This document shows positions 49,226 to 59,231 of a DNA stretch of 64,000 nt, piece by piece. Position 1 is the first letter of the stretch; the number at the start of each line of letters is the position of its first letter. This stretch comes from Polynucleobacter sp. AP-Jannik-300A-C4 (GTDB lineage: Bacteria; Pseudomonadota; Gammaproteobacteria; Burkholderiales; Burkholderiaceae): positions 186,001 through 250,000 of the forward strand of contig NZ_CP061316.1 of the NCBI RefSeq assembly GCF_018688335.1, in the 5' to 3' direction. The position numbers and the translations under genes are program-made. The notes beneath the pieces were generated by a model, which was not told the origin of the DNA, ran no database searches, and saw only the letters and a list, made by a program, of their open reading frames with translations.

Positions 49226-50518
49226 TTGGGACAAAACGACATCTTATTTGAGCGGGCGCAAAAGACTATTCCGGGTGGGGTGAACTCGCCAGTACGCGCT
49301 TTTCGTCAGGTCGGTGGTACGCCCCGTTTTGTTGCTAAGGCTAAAGGTCCTTATTTCTGGGATGCTGAAGGTGCGCGCTATATTGATCTGATTATGTCTT
49401 GGGGCCCCATGATTGCAGGCCATGCGAATCCAGAAGTGGTTGAAGCAGTAAAGCATGCTGCAGAAACCAGCTTTAGCTACGGCGCCCCTACAGAAGGTGA
49501 AATTGAATTAGCAGAACGCATCTGCCATTTAGTTCCTAGTATTGAGCAAGTTCGTATGGTCTCGAGCGGAACTGAAGCCACTATGAGCGCTCTGCGCCTT
49601 GCGCGTGGCTATACGGAGCGTGATCTCATCATCAAGTTCGAGGGCTGTTATCACGGGCACGCCGATAGCTTGCTTGTTAAAGCAGGTTCTGGCCTCTTGA
49701 CCTTTGCGGATTCAACCCAAAACGCACCGTCATCTGGTGGTGTGCCACATGACCTAGTGAAACATACCTTGGTGTTGCCATACAACGATGTGGCAGCACT
49801 AAAGGAAGTATTTGAAAAGCAGGGCAATCAGATTGCGGCAGTCATCATTGAGCCAATTGCCGGCAACATGAATCTGATTAAACCTTCAAAAGAATTTTTA
49901 TCAACACTTCGCCAGCTCACCAGCCAGCATGGCAGTGTATTAATTTACGACGAGGTAATGACCGGCTTTAGAGTCGCATTAGGTGGAGCCCAATCCCTTC
50001 AAGGTATTACTCCTGACCTCACTTGTCTTGGTAAGGTGATGGGCGGTGGCATGCCAATGGCTGCCTTTGGCGGTAAAAAAGAAATCATGTCTAAGCTCGC
50101 TCCGCTGGGCAATGTATATCAGGCGGGCACCTTGTCAGGTAATCCAGTAGCAGTAGCTGCAGGCTTAAAGACCTTAGAGATTATTTCTAGAGAAGGTTTT
50201 TATGAGTGTTTGACTGGCCAAACTGAAAAGCTCATGGCTGGATTAAAGCTGGCTGCGGATGAAGCGGGCGTACCGTTTGCTGTAGATAGTGTTGGCGGTA
50301 TGTTCGGTTTCTATTTTGCAAATGAAGTCCCAACTTCCTTTGAGGCGGTGACTAAAACTGATATCGAAGCGTTTAAGAAATTCTTCCACTTGATGCTGGA
50401 TCAAGGTGTTTACTTTGCACCATCAGCATATGAAGCTGGATTTACCTCTATTACTCATGACAATGCAGTGCTGGAAGAGATTATTGCTGCAGCAAAAACT
50501 GCATTTAGAAAGTTATAA
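49226..50518 (+). CDS. hemL: Glutamate-1-semialdehyde 2,1-aminomutase
   Basis: Forms 5-aminolevulinate for tetrapyrrole synthesis by the C5 pathway. 430 residues, PLP fold type [16 protein letters not shown] at the start, [25 protein letters not shown] and the PLP-lysine region [18 protein letters not shown]. Start codon is TTG at 49226 with AGGA at 49214-49217; no ATG or GTG fits the expected [13 protein letters not shown]-terminus. Confidence 0.95.
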   Translation: MGQNDILFERAQKTIPGGVNSPVRAFRQVGGTPRFVAKAKGPYFWDAEGARYIDLIMSWGPMIAGHANPEVVEAVKHAAETSFSYGAPTEGEIELAERICHLVPSIEQVRMVSSGTEATMSALRLARGYTERDLIIKFEGCYHGHADSLLVKAGSGLLTFADSTQNAPSSGGVPHDLVKHTLVLPYNDVAALKEVFEKQGNQIAAVIIEPIAGNMNLIKPSKEFLSTLRQLTSQHGSVLIYDEVMTGFRVALGGAQSLQGITPDLTCLGKVMGGGMPMAAFGGKKEIMSKLAPLGNVYQAGTLSGNPVAVAAGLKTLEIISREGFYECLTGQTEKLMAGLKLAADEAGVPFAVDSVGGMFGFYFANEVPTSFEAVTKTDIEAFKKFFHLMLDQGVYFAPSAYEAGFTSITHDNAVLEEIIAAAKTAFRKL

Positions 50519-50534
50519 GAGGCGCCACGCGGAA

Positions 50535-51374
50535 TTACATTCTGAGTGGGTGGTCATAGCCATCCACTTGAATCATTTTTATGCCCTTGCTGGGCTTGCC
50601 TGATTCTGGAATTTCCATGGCGGTGAGTTTGCCACCCCACACGCAACCAGTATCTAACCCAATGACATTCTCGTGTTGCAGTAGTCCTAGAGTGGACCAG
50701 TGTCCGAAGTAAATGAGGGAGTCTTGCGTTTTTCTATTAGGGGTTTTGAACCAGGGGATATAGCCCTTCGGACCATCTTCAAAACCTTCTTTACTTTCAA
50801 ACTCCATGGTGCCCGTAGGAGTGCAAAAACGAATGCGAGTTAGTGCATTGGTAATGACGCGTAAACGCTCATAACCTTTGAGGGAGTTACTCCACTTATT
50901 TGGAGTATTGCCATACATATTCGCTAAAAAATCTTTATAGGATTTGTTACGAAGTGCTTTTTCTACTTCTTGTGCGCATTCAATCGTTTGCTGCAGATCC
51001 CATTGAGGCAAAACCCCGGCATGAACTGTTAAAACTTTTCCATTACTAAGAGCCATCGGTCGATGGCGTAACCAATGAATTAATTCAGCTCTATCGGGTG
51101 CATCCAGTATGGGTTGAACAGTATCCAACCCCTTGGTTTTGCGAATGCCCGCATCTACGGCCAGCAAGTGCAGATCATGATTTCCAAGAATGCATTCAAT
51201 GCGCTTTTCTTCTTGTAATTGCTTTAGATGACGTAGGGTGCCTAATGAATCAGGACCTCGATTCACGAGATCACCCAAAAAAATCATCTTTGACTGAGTG
51301 GGGAGTTTTTTGACGAGCGCCCTTAAGGATGGTGCGCACCCTTGAATATCACCGACGGCGTAGATCTTGCTCAT
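50535..51374 (-). CDS. apaH: Symmetrical bis(5'-nucleosyl)-tetraphosphatase
   Basis: Cleaves Ap4A (and can decap Np4-RNA). 279 residues, calcineurin-like phosphoesterase: VGDIQGCAPSLRALV, FLGDLVNRGPDSLGTLRH, LGNHDLHLLAV and VHAGVLPQWD. Converges on hemL and lies downstream of the photolyase on the same strand. Confidence 0.96.
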   Translation of the reverse strand: MSKIYAVGDIQGCAPSLRALVKKLPTQSKMIFLGDLVNRGPDSLGTLRHLKQLQEEKRIECILGNHDLHLLAVDAGIRKTKGLDTVQPILDAPDRAELIHWLRHRPMALSNGKVLTVHAGVLPQWDLQQTIECAQEVEKALRNKSYKDFLANMYGNTPNKWSNSLKGYERLRVITNALTRIRFCTPTGTMEFESKEGFEDGPKGYIPWFKTPNRKTQDSLIYFGHWSTLGLLQHENVIGLDTGCVWGGKLTAMEIPESGKPSKGIKMIQVDGYDHPLRM

Positions 51375-51414
51375 GCTCTATCTTAAATCGGAAAGTGCCA
51401 GAGTCTTCAATTAG

Positions 51415-52905
51415 TTATTCGGATGCAGATTCGGGACTGACTTTTTTAACTACGCTATAGCGCACCAAAGTCTTTTTACGTGCTTCATCATGATTCACGA
51501 TGGGAAGGGGGTAGTCACGACCCAGCAGAATACCGGCAGCTTCCAGTTCAATATGACCGGCTTCCCAAGGCGCATGAATAGACTTCTTAGAGAGCTTGTC
51601 CAGTTGAGGTAAGTAGCGGCGGATAAATTTTCCTTCGGGATCAAACTTCTGGGATTGGGTGATCGGATTGAAGATGCGGAAGTAGGGCTGTGCATCACAT
51701 CCTGAAGAGGAGGCCCATTGCCATCCACCATTGTTGGAAGAAAGCTCAAAGTCATTGAGGTGTTTTGCAAAATACATTTCGCCCCAGCGCCAATCAATTC
51801 CTAGGTCTTTGGTGAGAAAGCTGGCAACCACCATGCGTAAGCGGTTATGCATATAGCCACTTTGGTTGAGTTGGCACATGGCAGAATCTACCAAAGGGTA
51901 ACCCGTTTTACCATCACACCAAGCTTTAAATAATTTCTTGGCAGTAGCACCACTTTCCCACTCGATATTGTCGTAGTCTGGCTTGAATGCTGCACCCTCG
52001 GCAAGACGTGGGTGATTGGCCAGAATCATGAAATAGAAATCACGCCAGATTAGTTCGCTTAACCAGATCGTTGCACCCATGCTGCCAGCAAGCATACGGC
52101 GATGTGCTTCGCGCACCAAGCCCCTAATGGATAGCATGCCAAAACGCAGATGGGTAGATAGATAGCTCACCCCTTTAATGGCTGGGAAGTCTCGACCGAT
52201 TTGGTATTGATCGATGCGGTGCAGAAAATCCTCTAAGAAATTTTGACCACCCTTGGATCCTGGCGGAAGATAAGTTTCAATCCCGGTCGGGGTAAAGCCC
52301 ATAGACTCTAGCGATGGAAAGGGTGTCTCTAATGATTTGGGGATAGGGGCTAACTGACCTTTTTTAGGATCGCAGTCATAAGCGGCAATATCTTTTTCTT
52401 GCAAAGTCTTAAGCCAATTATTTTTGTATGGCGTAAAGATGGAGAAGACTGCATTGGAGTTGGTAAGAATTTCTTTTTTCTCAAAGATGACTTGATCCTT
52501 GAAGGTCTGGAATTTAATACCCAGCTTGTCTAGTGATTTAGCAACCGAGGTATCACGAGCAATTGCTGATGGCTCATAGTCATGATTGGTGTAAACGGTA
52601 TTGACACCCAATGTCTCTGCAATCTTCGGAATGCACGAAGTAGGTTTTCCGAACTGAACAATCAGTCCTCCACCTTGTTTGCGTAATTGCTCATCGATTT
52701 GCTTCAGACCTTGCCAAATAAAGTCTACACGCCGATCATGCTTCAGGCCGCTTGCATCTAGATCTTCAGACTTGAGTGGATCCAGAATATCGGTATCGAA
52801 GATAAACGCAAGCCAAACCTGGGCATTATTTTTCAGGGCGTGATGAAGGGCGGCGTTGTCATAGAGACGCAGGTCACGGCGGAGCCAAACGAGAGCTTTT
52901 TGCAT
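51415..52905 (-). CDS. phrB: Deoxyribodipyrimidine photolyase (class I)
   Basis: Light-driven repair of cyclobutane pyrimidine dimers. 496 residues: N-terminal antenna domain starting ALVWLRRDLRLYDNAALHHAL, and C-terminal FAD domain with LSELIWRDFYFMI, MHNRLRMVVASFLTKDLGIDWRWGE and SGCDAQPYFRIFNP. Consistent with a sunlit surface-water lifestyle. Confidence 0.95.
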   Translation of the reverse strand: MQKALVWLRRDLRLYDNAALHHALKNNAQVWLAFIFDTDILDPLKSEDLDASGLKHDRRVDFIWQGLKQIDEQLRKQGGGLIVQFGKPTSCIPKIAETLGVNTVYTNHDYEPSAIARDTSVAKSLDKLGIKFQTFKDQVIFEKKEILTNSNAVFSIFTPYKNNWLKTLQEKDIAAYDCDPKKGQLAPIPKSLETPFPSLESMGFTPTGIETYLPPGSKGGQNFLEDFLHRIDQYQIGRDFPAIKGVSYLSTHLRFGMLSIRGLVREAHRRMLAGSMGATIWLSELIWRDFYFMILANHPRLAEGAAFKPDYDNIEWESGATAKKLFKAWCDGKTGYPLVDSAMCQLNQSGYMHNRLRMVVASFLTKDLGIDWRWGEMYFAKHLNDFELSSNNGGWQWASSSGCDAQPYFRIFNPITQSQKFDPEGKFIRRYLPQLDKLSKKSIHAPWEAGHIELEAAGILLGRDYPLPIVNHDEARKKTLVRYSVVKKVSPESASE

Positions 52906-52984
52906 AGCCCCTATATTAGGGCTTATTAAAGAGCTTCGCTTGGCTTGCGAGTAATATTCTGCATATTAAATAGACTGATAGCTA

Positions 52985-53803
52985 ATGGATACTTTATTTT
53001 TCGTTTTTTCAAAATCGGTGCAGTTTTGCATTGAGCCTCTTAATTGGCTGATCGTTTTTGTGGCACTCAGTCTGTTATTTCTGGTTCTTAGAAAACCCTA
53101 TCTGTGTAAACGATTCTTGATTCTAGCTTTGGCAGACTTATTCCTGGTTGGTTGGTTGCCGACTTCCGAGGTCTTTTTAAGAGCCCTTGAGGATAGCGTA
53201 CCCAAGGCCCAACTTGCGCAAATGTCACGTACGAAATTTGGCGGAATCATTATTTTGGGTGGCGCGATTGGGGGTGGTGAAATTGCCCTAGATCGTGGGG
53301 AGATTTCGATTTATTCTGCTGCTGAGCGTATCACCAAGGCTTTTGAGCTCATGCGTCGATATCCAGAGTTGCCTTTTATCTTTAGCGGATTCTCTGATCG
53401 CCTCTCTCCAGTGGGAATATCTGAGGCAGATGCCTTTAAGCGATTGGTTATAGAGCAGGGTTTATCAAGAGATAATGCTCATTATGAAAATCAATCTCGC
53501 AATACCTATGAAAACGCCCTGTTGATGAAGCCGATGATCTTGGTTTTGGAGGCTAAGGACCTTAATAACTCTGACATAACCCCCAAGCCTTGGCTGTTGA
53601 TTACTTCAGCATCCCACATGTACCGATCATTAAAGGTTTTTCAAAAACAAGAAATTGAGGTAATTCCGGTTCCAGTAGATTACCAAACTGGTCTTCGCTT
53701 GCATTGGGAGAAATTTGACCTGGCGGCTGGTATGCAAAATTGGAATAAATTGATGCACGAGCTTATTGGTCTTTTGGGATATTGGATTACCGGAAAGATT
53801 TAG
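52985..53803 (+). CDS. YdcF/ElyC-family envelope protein (DUF218)
   Basis: 272 residues with two N-terminal transmembrane helices (about 15-55) and a DUF218 domain: IIILGGAIGGGE, RITKAFELMRRYPELPFIFSG, ENQSRNTYENALLM and LLITSASHMYRSLKVF. ElyC in E. coli affects lipid carrier use and peptidoglycan integrity; the reaction is unproven. Divergent from phrB. Confidence 0.85.
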   Translation: MDTLFFVFSKSVQFCIEPLNWLIVFVALSLLFLVLRKPYLCKRFLILALADLFLVGWLPTSEVFLRALEDSVPKAQLAQMSRTKFGGIIILGGAIGGGEIALDRGEISIYSAAERITKAFELMRRYPELPFIFSGFSDRLSPVGISEADAFKRLVIEQGLSRDNAHYENQSRNTYENALLMKPMILVLEAKDLNNSDITPKPWLLITSASHMYRSLKVFQKQEIEVIPVPVDYQTGLRLHWEKFDLAAGMQNWNKLMHELIGLLGYWITGKI

Positions 53804-53835
53804 CTGGGGTAGAAATTCGGTAAAATAAAATCCAA

Positions 53836-54501
53836 ATGAACATGGCTAAAAAAGCCCCTGTGGGACACGATGCACTACCCACCCAGACTTCCCACGCTTT
53901 AGCTGCTGGGTCCTCAATTTCTTATTCCGCTGATCATCTAGCAAACCAATTCCTTGTTGCCATGCCTGGGATGGTCGACCCCAATTTTGCAGGTTCAGTC
54001 ATTTATCTTTTTGAGCATACTGAACGCGGTGCAATGGGCTTGGTGATTAATCGCCCAACTGAGCTGGATGTGGGTGCTTTATTTGAAAAAATTGAGGTCA
54101 AGCTGGAGGCTGAGCCAGTATCTGAACAACCGGTCTATTTTGGTGGTCCAGTACAAATCGAGCGGGGTTTTGTCTTACACGAGCCCACCACAGAAGTGGC
54201 TTACAGCTCCTCCTTAGCAGTTCCAGGTGGCTTAACCATGACGACATCTAAAGATGTACTTGAGGCCGTGGCAACAGGTTCTGGGCCCAGCAAATTCTTA
54301 ATGATCTTAGGTTATGCGGGTTGGAGTGCGGGCCAGCTTGAGGAGGAGATCACTCTCAATGGCTGGATCAATGTTCCCTTATCCCAGCAGCAAATGAGTG
54401 AGATTATTTTCAACACCCCCTCTAGCCAGCGCTACGAGAGGACGATGAGTCTTTTAGGTTTTGATCCATCCCATCTTTCTGGCGAGGCAGGGCATGCCTG
54501 A
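53836..54501 (+). CDS. algH: YqgE/AlgH family protein
   Basis: 221 residues, starting MNMAKKAPVG; core motif LANQFLVAMPGMVDPNFAGSVIYLFEH, AMGLVINRP, and VYFGGPVQ. A widely conserved cytoplasmic protein of unknown biochemical function, nearly always beside ruvX. It carries about 30 N-terminal residues more than E. coli YqgE. The ruvX start overlaps its stop by 8 bases. Confidence 0.9.
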   Translation: MNMAKKAPVGHDALPTQTSHALAAGSSISYSADHLANQFLVAMPGMVDPNFAGSVIYLFEHTERGAMGLVINRPTELDVGALFEKIEVKLEAEPVSEQPVYFGGPVQIERGFVLHEPTTEVAYSSSLAVPGGLTMTTSKDVLEAVATGSGPSKFLMILGYAGWSAGQLEEEITLNGWINVPLSQQQMSEIIFNTPSSQRYERTMSLLGFDPSHLSGEAGHA

Positions 54502-54919
54502 GGGTATTAATAAGAGCGTAGAGCGGACGGTCATGGCCTTTGACTTCGGGACGAGACGTATTGGCGTTGCTGTTGGCAATACCCTGACCAAAGCTGGCCA
54601 GCCATTGAGGATTATTGAGGAGCCATCTGAGGATGTGAGATTTAGGGCTATTCAAACCCTCATCAAAGAATGGCAACCAAACCAGTTGGTTGTGGGGTTG
54701 CCATGCCATCCTGACGGGACTGAGCATAAGATGAGCGCCAAGGCCCGTCGCTTTGGCAACCAGCTGCATGGACGCTTTCAGCTGCCAGTGGAGTGGGTGG
54801 ATGAGCGCTATACCTCCGCTGTTTTAGAAGGCGACCCTGATATGCGAGAGAATTTGGATGCCGAGTCTGCGGCCTTGATTTTGGAGCAGTATTTTCTTGA
54901 AAAGAATTGGATTAGTTGA
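54494..54919 (+). CDS. ruvX: Putative pre-16S rRNA nuclease YqgF/RuvX
   Basis: RNase H-fold nuclease matured for 16S rRNA 5' end processing; 141 residues. MAFDFGTRRIGVAVGN holds the first catalytic aspartate, VGLPCHPDGTE the glutamate-type loop, and WVDERYTS the third site. The ATG at 54494 is chosen (MPEGINKSVERTVMAFDFG); an upstream TTG at 54461 is rejected. It overlaps algH by 8 bases. Confidence 0.93.
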   Translation: MPEGINKSVERTVMAFDFGTRRIGVAVGNTLTKAGQPLRIIEEPSEDVRFRAIQTLIKEWQPNQLVVGLPCHPDGTEHKMSAKARRFGNQLHGRFQLPVEWVDERYTSAVLEGDPDMRENLDAESAALILEQYFLEKNWIS

Positions 54920-54920
54920 G

Positions 54921-55427
54921 ATGAATGCAGAGCAGTCCTATCTGAAATTACTAGAGACTTTGAGTCAGCGCAAAAAGTCTGGCGATTCATTTGAATTGGC
55001 TGGTCTTGCAATGGGCGGGGCTTGGATTGCAGAGCGCTTGGCTGCAGATTTAAATCTATCTCACTTTGGTGTAATTAATGTGGCGTTTCATCGAGATGAC
55101 TATGCTGAGAAGGGTATGACAGCGCTTCGTACTGCTAGCACGATGTCTACTCACCTTCCTTTTGAGGTCAATGGTGCAAACGTCATTTTGATCGATGATG
55201 TTTTGCTTACTGGTCGTACGGTTCGTGCAGCCCTTAATGAGTTATTTGATTTTGGTCGACCTGCACAAGTACAGTTAATGGTGCTAGCCAATCGCGAGAA
55301 ACGTGAGCTACCAATCTCTGCTGATTTTGTGGGGGAGCAAGTTAGCGTCCCAGATAATCAAATATTAGTTTTAGAAAAAGATGATGCTGGCAAGTTCGGC
55401 TTCCAATTAGAGGCGCGTACAGCATGA
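54921..55427 (+). CDS. pyrR: PyrR-like bifunctional uracil phosphoribosyltransferase/regulator
   Basis: Phosphoribosyltransferase-fold protein of 168 residues with PRPP motif [21 protein letters not shown]. In Bacillus PyrR binds pyr mRNA to regulate attenuation; in betaproteobacteria the regulatory role is not established. Start at ATG 54921, directly after the ruvX stop; an upstream TTG would overlap ruvX. It overlaps pyrB by ATGA. Confidence 0.9.
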   Translation: MNAEQSYLKLLETLSQRKKSGDSFELAGLAMGGAWIAERLAADLNLSHFGVINVAFHRDDYAEKGMTALRTASTMSTHLPFEVNGANVILIDDVLLTGRTVRAALNELFDFGRPAQVQLMVLANREKRELPISADFVGEQVSVPDNQILVLEKDDAGKFGFQLEARTA

Positions 55428-56416
55428 GCGTAGATATCACTTCAGCAAATACTCCATCGAGTAGCCATGTAAACCAATTTAATAGTAGTGGTGAGTTAAC
55501 CCATCTCCTCACCTTAGAAGGTTTACCGAAAGAGCAGATTTTGCATATTTTGGACACTGCTCAGCAGTTTGTTAGTGTGACTGACCCTGCTAGAGAAGTT
55601 AAAAAAGTGCCATTACTTAGAGGCAAGAGTGTATTTAATCTCTTCTTTGAAAACTCTACCCGCACTCGAACTACTTTTGAGATCGCTGCCAAACGCTTAT
55701 CGGCTGATGTGATCAATCTTGATATTTCAACATCTTCAACCGCTAAAGGCGAGAGCTTGTTGGATACGATTGATAACTTAGTGGCGATGCAGGCAGATAT
55801 CTTTGTAGTGCGTCATAGTGTTTCTCGGGCGCCGATTGAGATCGCTCAACATATTCCTGCGCACGTCCACGTAGTCAATGCTGGCGATGGTAGTCACCAG
55901 CATCCTACACAAGGCCTGCTTGATATGTATACGATGCGCCATTTTAAGAAAGATTTTAGTGGGCTTAAGGTCGCTATCGTTGGCGATATCGTACATAGCC
56001 GTGTTGCTAAATCTAATATCTGCGCATTGAGAACTTTGGGTTGTACTGATATCAGGGCTATTGGTCCTGAGAGTTTGCTGCCAAGTGACTTAGATATGCT
56101 TGGGGTTAAGGTCTTCCATAGCATGGAGGAGGGTCTCAAGGGTGTCGATGTTGTGATGACCCTACGTATTCAGAAAGAACGCATGGAAGCCGGTCAGGTG
56201 CCTGAGGGTGATTCTTTCTTCAAGCAGTATGGCTTAACTCCCACACGCCTAGCCTTGGCCAAGCCCGATGCCATTGTGATGCACCCAGGCCCAATGAATC
56301 GCGGTGTAGAGATTGATTCATCAGTAGCAGATGGACCTCAATCCGTCATCTTGAATCAAGTTACCTTTGGTATTGCAGTGCGTATGGCGGTGATGTCGAT
56401 TGTGGCAGGGAATTAG
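55424..56416 (+). CDS. pyrB: Aspartate carbamoyltransferase catalytic subunit
   Basis: First committed step of pyrimidine synthesis. 330 residues; carbamoyl phosphate loop [30 protein letters not shown], and [15 protein letters not shown] near the end. No pyrI regulatory subunit or pyrC follows; a CgeB-like glycosyltransferase gene on the opposite strand comes 27 bases after the stop. Confidence 0.96.
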   Translation: MSVDITSANTPSSSHVNQFNSSGELTHLLTLEGLPKEQILHILDTAQQFVSVTDPAREVKKVPLLRGKSVFNLFFENSTRTRTTFEIAAKRLSADVINLDISTSSTAKGESLLDTIDNLVAMQADIFVVRHSVSRAPIEIAQHIPAHVHVVNAGDGSHQHPTQGLLDMYTMRHFKKDFSGLKVAIVGDIVHSRVAKSNICALRTLGCTDIRAIGPESLLPSDLDMLGVKVFHSMEEGLKGVDVVMTLRIQKERMEAGQVPEGDSFFKQYGLTPTRLALAKPDAIVMHPGPMNRGVEIDSSVADGPQSVILNQVTFGIAVRMAVMSIVAGN

Positions 56417-56443
56417 AGTCAATTTATGACCACGCCAGCCATT

Positions 56444-57508
56444 TTATAAAGATGTGCCGTCTTTAACCTCTTTAAATTTAGCAAGAATGGTCTTCGCCAT
56501 TTCATCATAAGAGAAGCGACTCTCAATGAATCTTCTTCCTGAGGCCGCAATATTCTCAATTTTATGCTTATCCTTCAGTAGTTGAGAAAGCGATTGCTTG
56601 AATTCATCAACGTTATTAAAAAGAATTAAGTTCTCATTATTAATTAGCTCTGGATGGAGCTCATCGTAATTGTCGGAACATAGAATTGATCCTGAAGCCA
56701 AAATTTCATAAGGTCTCATATTAATTCCGCTTTGAGCCTCTAATGCATTTTCTGGCTTTGCAATAATGCTAAGCACGACTTTAGATGAGTTGTAGAGATT
56801 ATTTAATTTTTCCCCATAGCATTCAATGCCTTTGATTGCCTTAAGGAGTGAGGGTTTAGATAAAGCAGGCGCTACCCACCTTGAGCCATAGAGGCTAACT
56901 TTACTGGTTACCTCTAATGCCGCTAGAATAAATTTTTCTCGGTGAACGCTATGTTTTCCAACAAACGAGATATCAATAGGCTTTTTAGTGTCAGGTATAT
57001 GGCGGAATTCATTATGGTCAACCGCATGTGGCAAATAGCTTGTATTTTTAAAGCCTAGCTCCTGTAGGATTCTTATCGCAAACTTGCTGTAAGAAAAATA
57101 CCAATCAAGATTCTTCGAAAATAAAGCCAGTCGCTTGGGGTCTTGAACTGGGTCAACAAGCCAGGCAATCTTAGGGGCATTAATTTGGGTGAGTGTTGAT
57201 TCTGAATAATGAATGCCATGAATAAAAAATACATAATCAGGATTATTTTTTTTGTAAAACTTAACGAGCTCAGTGTTGAGATAGTTCCAATGTGTTAGCG
57301 GGTGATTGGAGAAAAGAAATTTTCCCTTTTTAAGAAGTCTAAGGTTGTGTGCCCATTTATTAATGGCATGAAATACGTATTTATCAACCCAATGGTGATG
57401 CTCATTTGCTAGAAAGGTAATTGTTTCTACCCCTGCATTTTCAAAGCCCTTTTTTAGCCCTGGAACGATAGCTGGCTTAGACTGATAAACAATAAGTATG
57501 CGGGTCAT
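56444..57508 (-). CDS. CgeB-like glycosyltransferase
   Basis: 354 residues with a GT-B type arrangement: an N-terminal half with ILIVYQSKPAIVPGLKKGFE and IAWLVDPVQDPKRLALFSKN, then a C-terminal half with ISFVGKHSVHREKFILAAL and the GINMRPYEILASGSILCSDN motif typical of CgeB/DUF3880-like transferases. Expected to add a sugar to a surface glycan; donor and acceptor unknown. First gene of the AT-richer surface polysaccharide cluster, reading toward pyrB. Confidence 0.75.
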   Translation of the reverse strand: MTRILIVYQSKPAIVPGLKKGFENAGVETITFLANEHHHWVDKYVFHAINKWAHNLRLLKKGKFLFSNHPLTHWNYLNTELVKFYKKNNPDYVFFIHGIHYSESTLTQINAPKIAWLVDPVQDPKRLALFSKNLDWYFSYSKFAIRILQELGFKNTSYLPHAVDHNEFRHIPDTKKPIDISFVGKHSVHREKFILAALEVTSKVSLYGSRWVAPALSKPSLLKAIKGIECYGEKLNNLYNSSKVVLSIIAKPENALEAQSGINMRPYEILASGSILCSDNYDELHPELINNENLILFNNVDEFKQSLSQLLKDKHKIENIAASGRRFIESRFSYDEMAKTILAKFKEVKDGTSL

Positions 57509-57608
57509 AAGGGGTGAGGCCTTGGTGGCGATGATTGTGTAAGTTTACAATGCCATTCAATACTTCTTTTGCTGCTTAGAGAACCTTTTAATCACTGCCA
57601 GAGGCTAT

Positions 57609-58223
57609 ATGAGGCTTGTAAAGTATTTTAAAACCCTGAAATTGATGTTTCGGTCTCTTAGCCATATTGTGGATATGGATGAGGTAAAGGATTTAGAGCC
57701 TTTTTATTCGAAATTCCGGGCCAGTCCCTCTGACAATGTCAATTCTAAAACCTTGGATCTAGGGTGTGGAGGCGTCCCTAGAAATCCATTCCAGGCAGAC
57801 CTTCTTTATGGGATTGATATCCGAGATAGCGCTAATCCTAACATTGCTAGAGCTGATCTTGCGCAAGAGAGAATTCCCCATGGTGATGCCTCCATGGACT
57901 ACATTACTGCATTTGATTTTATTGAACACGTCCCCCGGGTTGTTTATTTGCCTCAAATTCGCTATTCCTTTATAGAGTTAATGAATGAGGTTTATCGCGT
58001 CCTCACTCCTGGCGGACTCTTTTTGGCTCAAACACCTGTATATCCGTTTTCTGCATGCTTCACAGATCCAACTCATGTCAATCCAATAACGAGCGAAACG
58101 TTTTCTCAATATTTTGATGATCAGTGTCAGTGGGGGAGAATGTATGGATTCAATGGCGCCTTCAAGATAGAGAGTCAAGTTCGTCATTCGACTCATTTAA
58201 TCAGCCTTCTGAGAAAAGTTTGA
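57609..58223 (+). CDS. Class I SAM-dependent methyltransferase
   Basis: 204 residues. SAM motif TLDLGCGGVPRNPF (about 48-61), YGIDIRD, DYITAFDFIEHV, and YRVLTPGGLFLAQTP give a Methyltransf_11/25 type fold. No membrane segment. It is divergent from the CgeB-like gene and its neighbours suggest methylation of a sugar or of a polysaccharide end. Codon use is AT-rich like the rest of the cluster. Confidence 0.78.
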   Translation: MRLVKYFKTLKLMFRSLSHIVDMDEVKDLEPFYSKFRASPSDNVNSKTLDLGCGGVPRNPFQADLLYGIDIRDSANPNIARADLAQERIPHGDASMDYITAFDFIEHVPRVVYLPQIRYSFIELMNEVYRVLTPGGLFLAQTPVYPFSACFTDPTHVNPITSETFSQYFDDQCQWGRMYGFNGAFKIESQVRHSTHLISLLRKV

Positions 58224-58228
58224 GCTTG

Positions 58229-59224
58229 GTGAGGGACATTGAAATCAAACCTAGGGTTGACTCCAATAATGTATTGGTGCTTTACCATTACTTTGAAAAA
58301 GACCAGTCTTACATTGATAACTTTGCCCATTTTTTGAGATTTGGCTACGACTCAAGTCTAAATTACTTAATTATTGTTGCTGGCGAATATTCAATTGAAC
58401 TACCTGCTTTAGATAATATTGAGTATCTATTCACTGAAAATAGAAATTTTGACTATGGTGGTTATTGTGCGGCCATAAAAAATTTAAACCTATGGCAGCG
58501 GTACGATTTTTATTTCTTTATTAACTCATCTGTACGCGGCCCATTTCTTTTGGGGCACTGTAATCAAAAATGGACCAAGCTATTTATTGAGAATTTTTCG
58601 AATGATGTTGGAATTGTCGGATCTGTTATCAGTACCACTCCCTGTGAGCATTCTATTGCAAAGATGTACTATAAAAAGTATGGGGTGCTTGATCGAAATG
58701 AGCAGTTCTTGGGCCATGTTCAAACTACCTGTTATGTATTGAGTCGCGATGTTCTCAGTCAGCTTATTGAAGATGGTTTTTATGAGGGGTTTGATGAGCT
58801 TAGTAAGGATGAAACGGTTCGAGATTATGAAATTCGCCTCTCTCAACTCATTTTGGATATGGGTTTGAATTTGCGATGTATGCTTCCAGAATATAACCAG
58901 ATCGACTATCGAGAAACCTTGGTGGATATAAATCCCACGTCAAGAGAGGGTGATAGCGGTTTTGAGGGTTCTTATTTTGGGAGGAGTGCTCACCCTTATG
59001 AGGCCATCTTTATCAAGACAAGTAGAAATACTTTTTCTGATGGAGATCTACAGCGTTTTGCATTTTCAATGTCAGCTCGAAACGCGGCTAATATCAGCTT
59101 AGTTCGGCAAAGTCTGTTCAGTGCTTATATTCAGAAAATTCAATCTTGCGCATTGAATGTCGATACAAAAACTAAGCCTTATCGGAAAAAATCACTTAAA
59201 TCCTTTTTTAAGGGATTTAAGTGA
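58229..59224 (+). CDS. Unrecognised glycosyltransferase-like protein
   Basis: About 331 residues from the GTG at 58229; TTG at 58220 or 58226 is possible, and a GTG at 58124 would overlap the methyltransferase by 100 bases. Seen: VLVLYHYFEKDQSYIDNFAHFL, ENRNFDYGGYCAAI and YFFINSSVRGPFL, which weakly recall the rhamnan-synthesis RgpF-like group where NxDxG and N-S-GP loops bind a nucleotide sugar. There are no membrane helices. The C-terminus is Lys-rich. Family is uncertain; a role in surface glycan assembly is inferred from place. Confidence 0.55.
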   Translation: MRDIEIKPRVDSNNVLVLYHYFEKDQSYIDNFAHFLRFGYDSSLNYLIIVAGEYSIELPALDNIEYLFTENRNFDYGGYCAAIKNLNLWQRYDFYFFINSSVRGPFLLGHCNQKWTKLFIENFSNDVGIVGSVISTTPCEHSIAKMYYKKYGVLDRNEQFLGHVQTTCYVLSRDVLSQLIEDGFYEGFDELSKDETVRDYEIRLSQLILDMGLNLRCMLPEYNQIDYRETLVDINPTSREGDSGFEGSYFGRSAHPYEAIFIKTSRNTFSDGDLQRFAFSMSARNAANISLVRQSLFSAYIQKIQSCALNVDTKTKPYRKKSLKSFFKGFK

Positions 59225-59231
59225 ACTAGGT

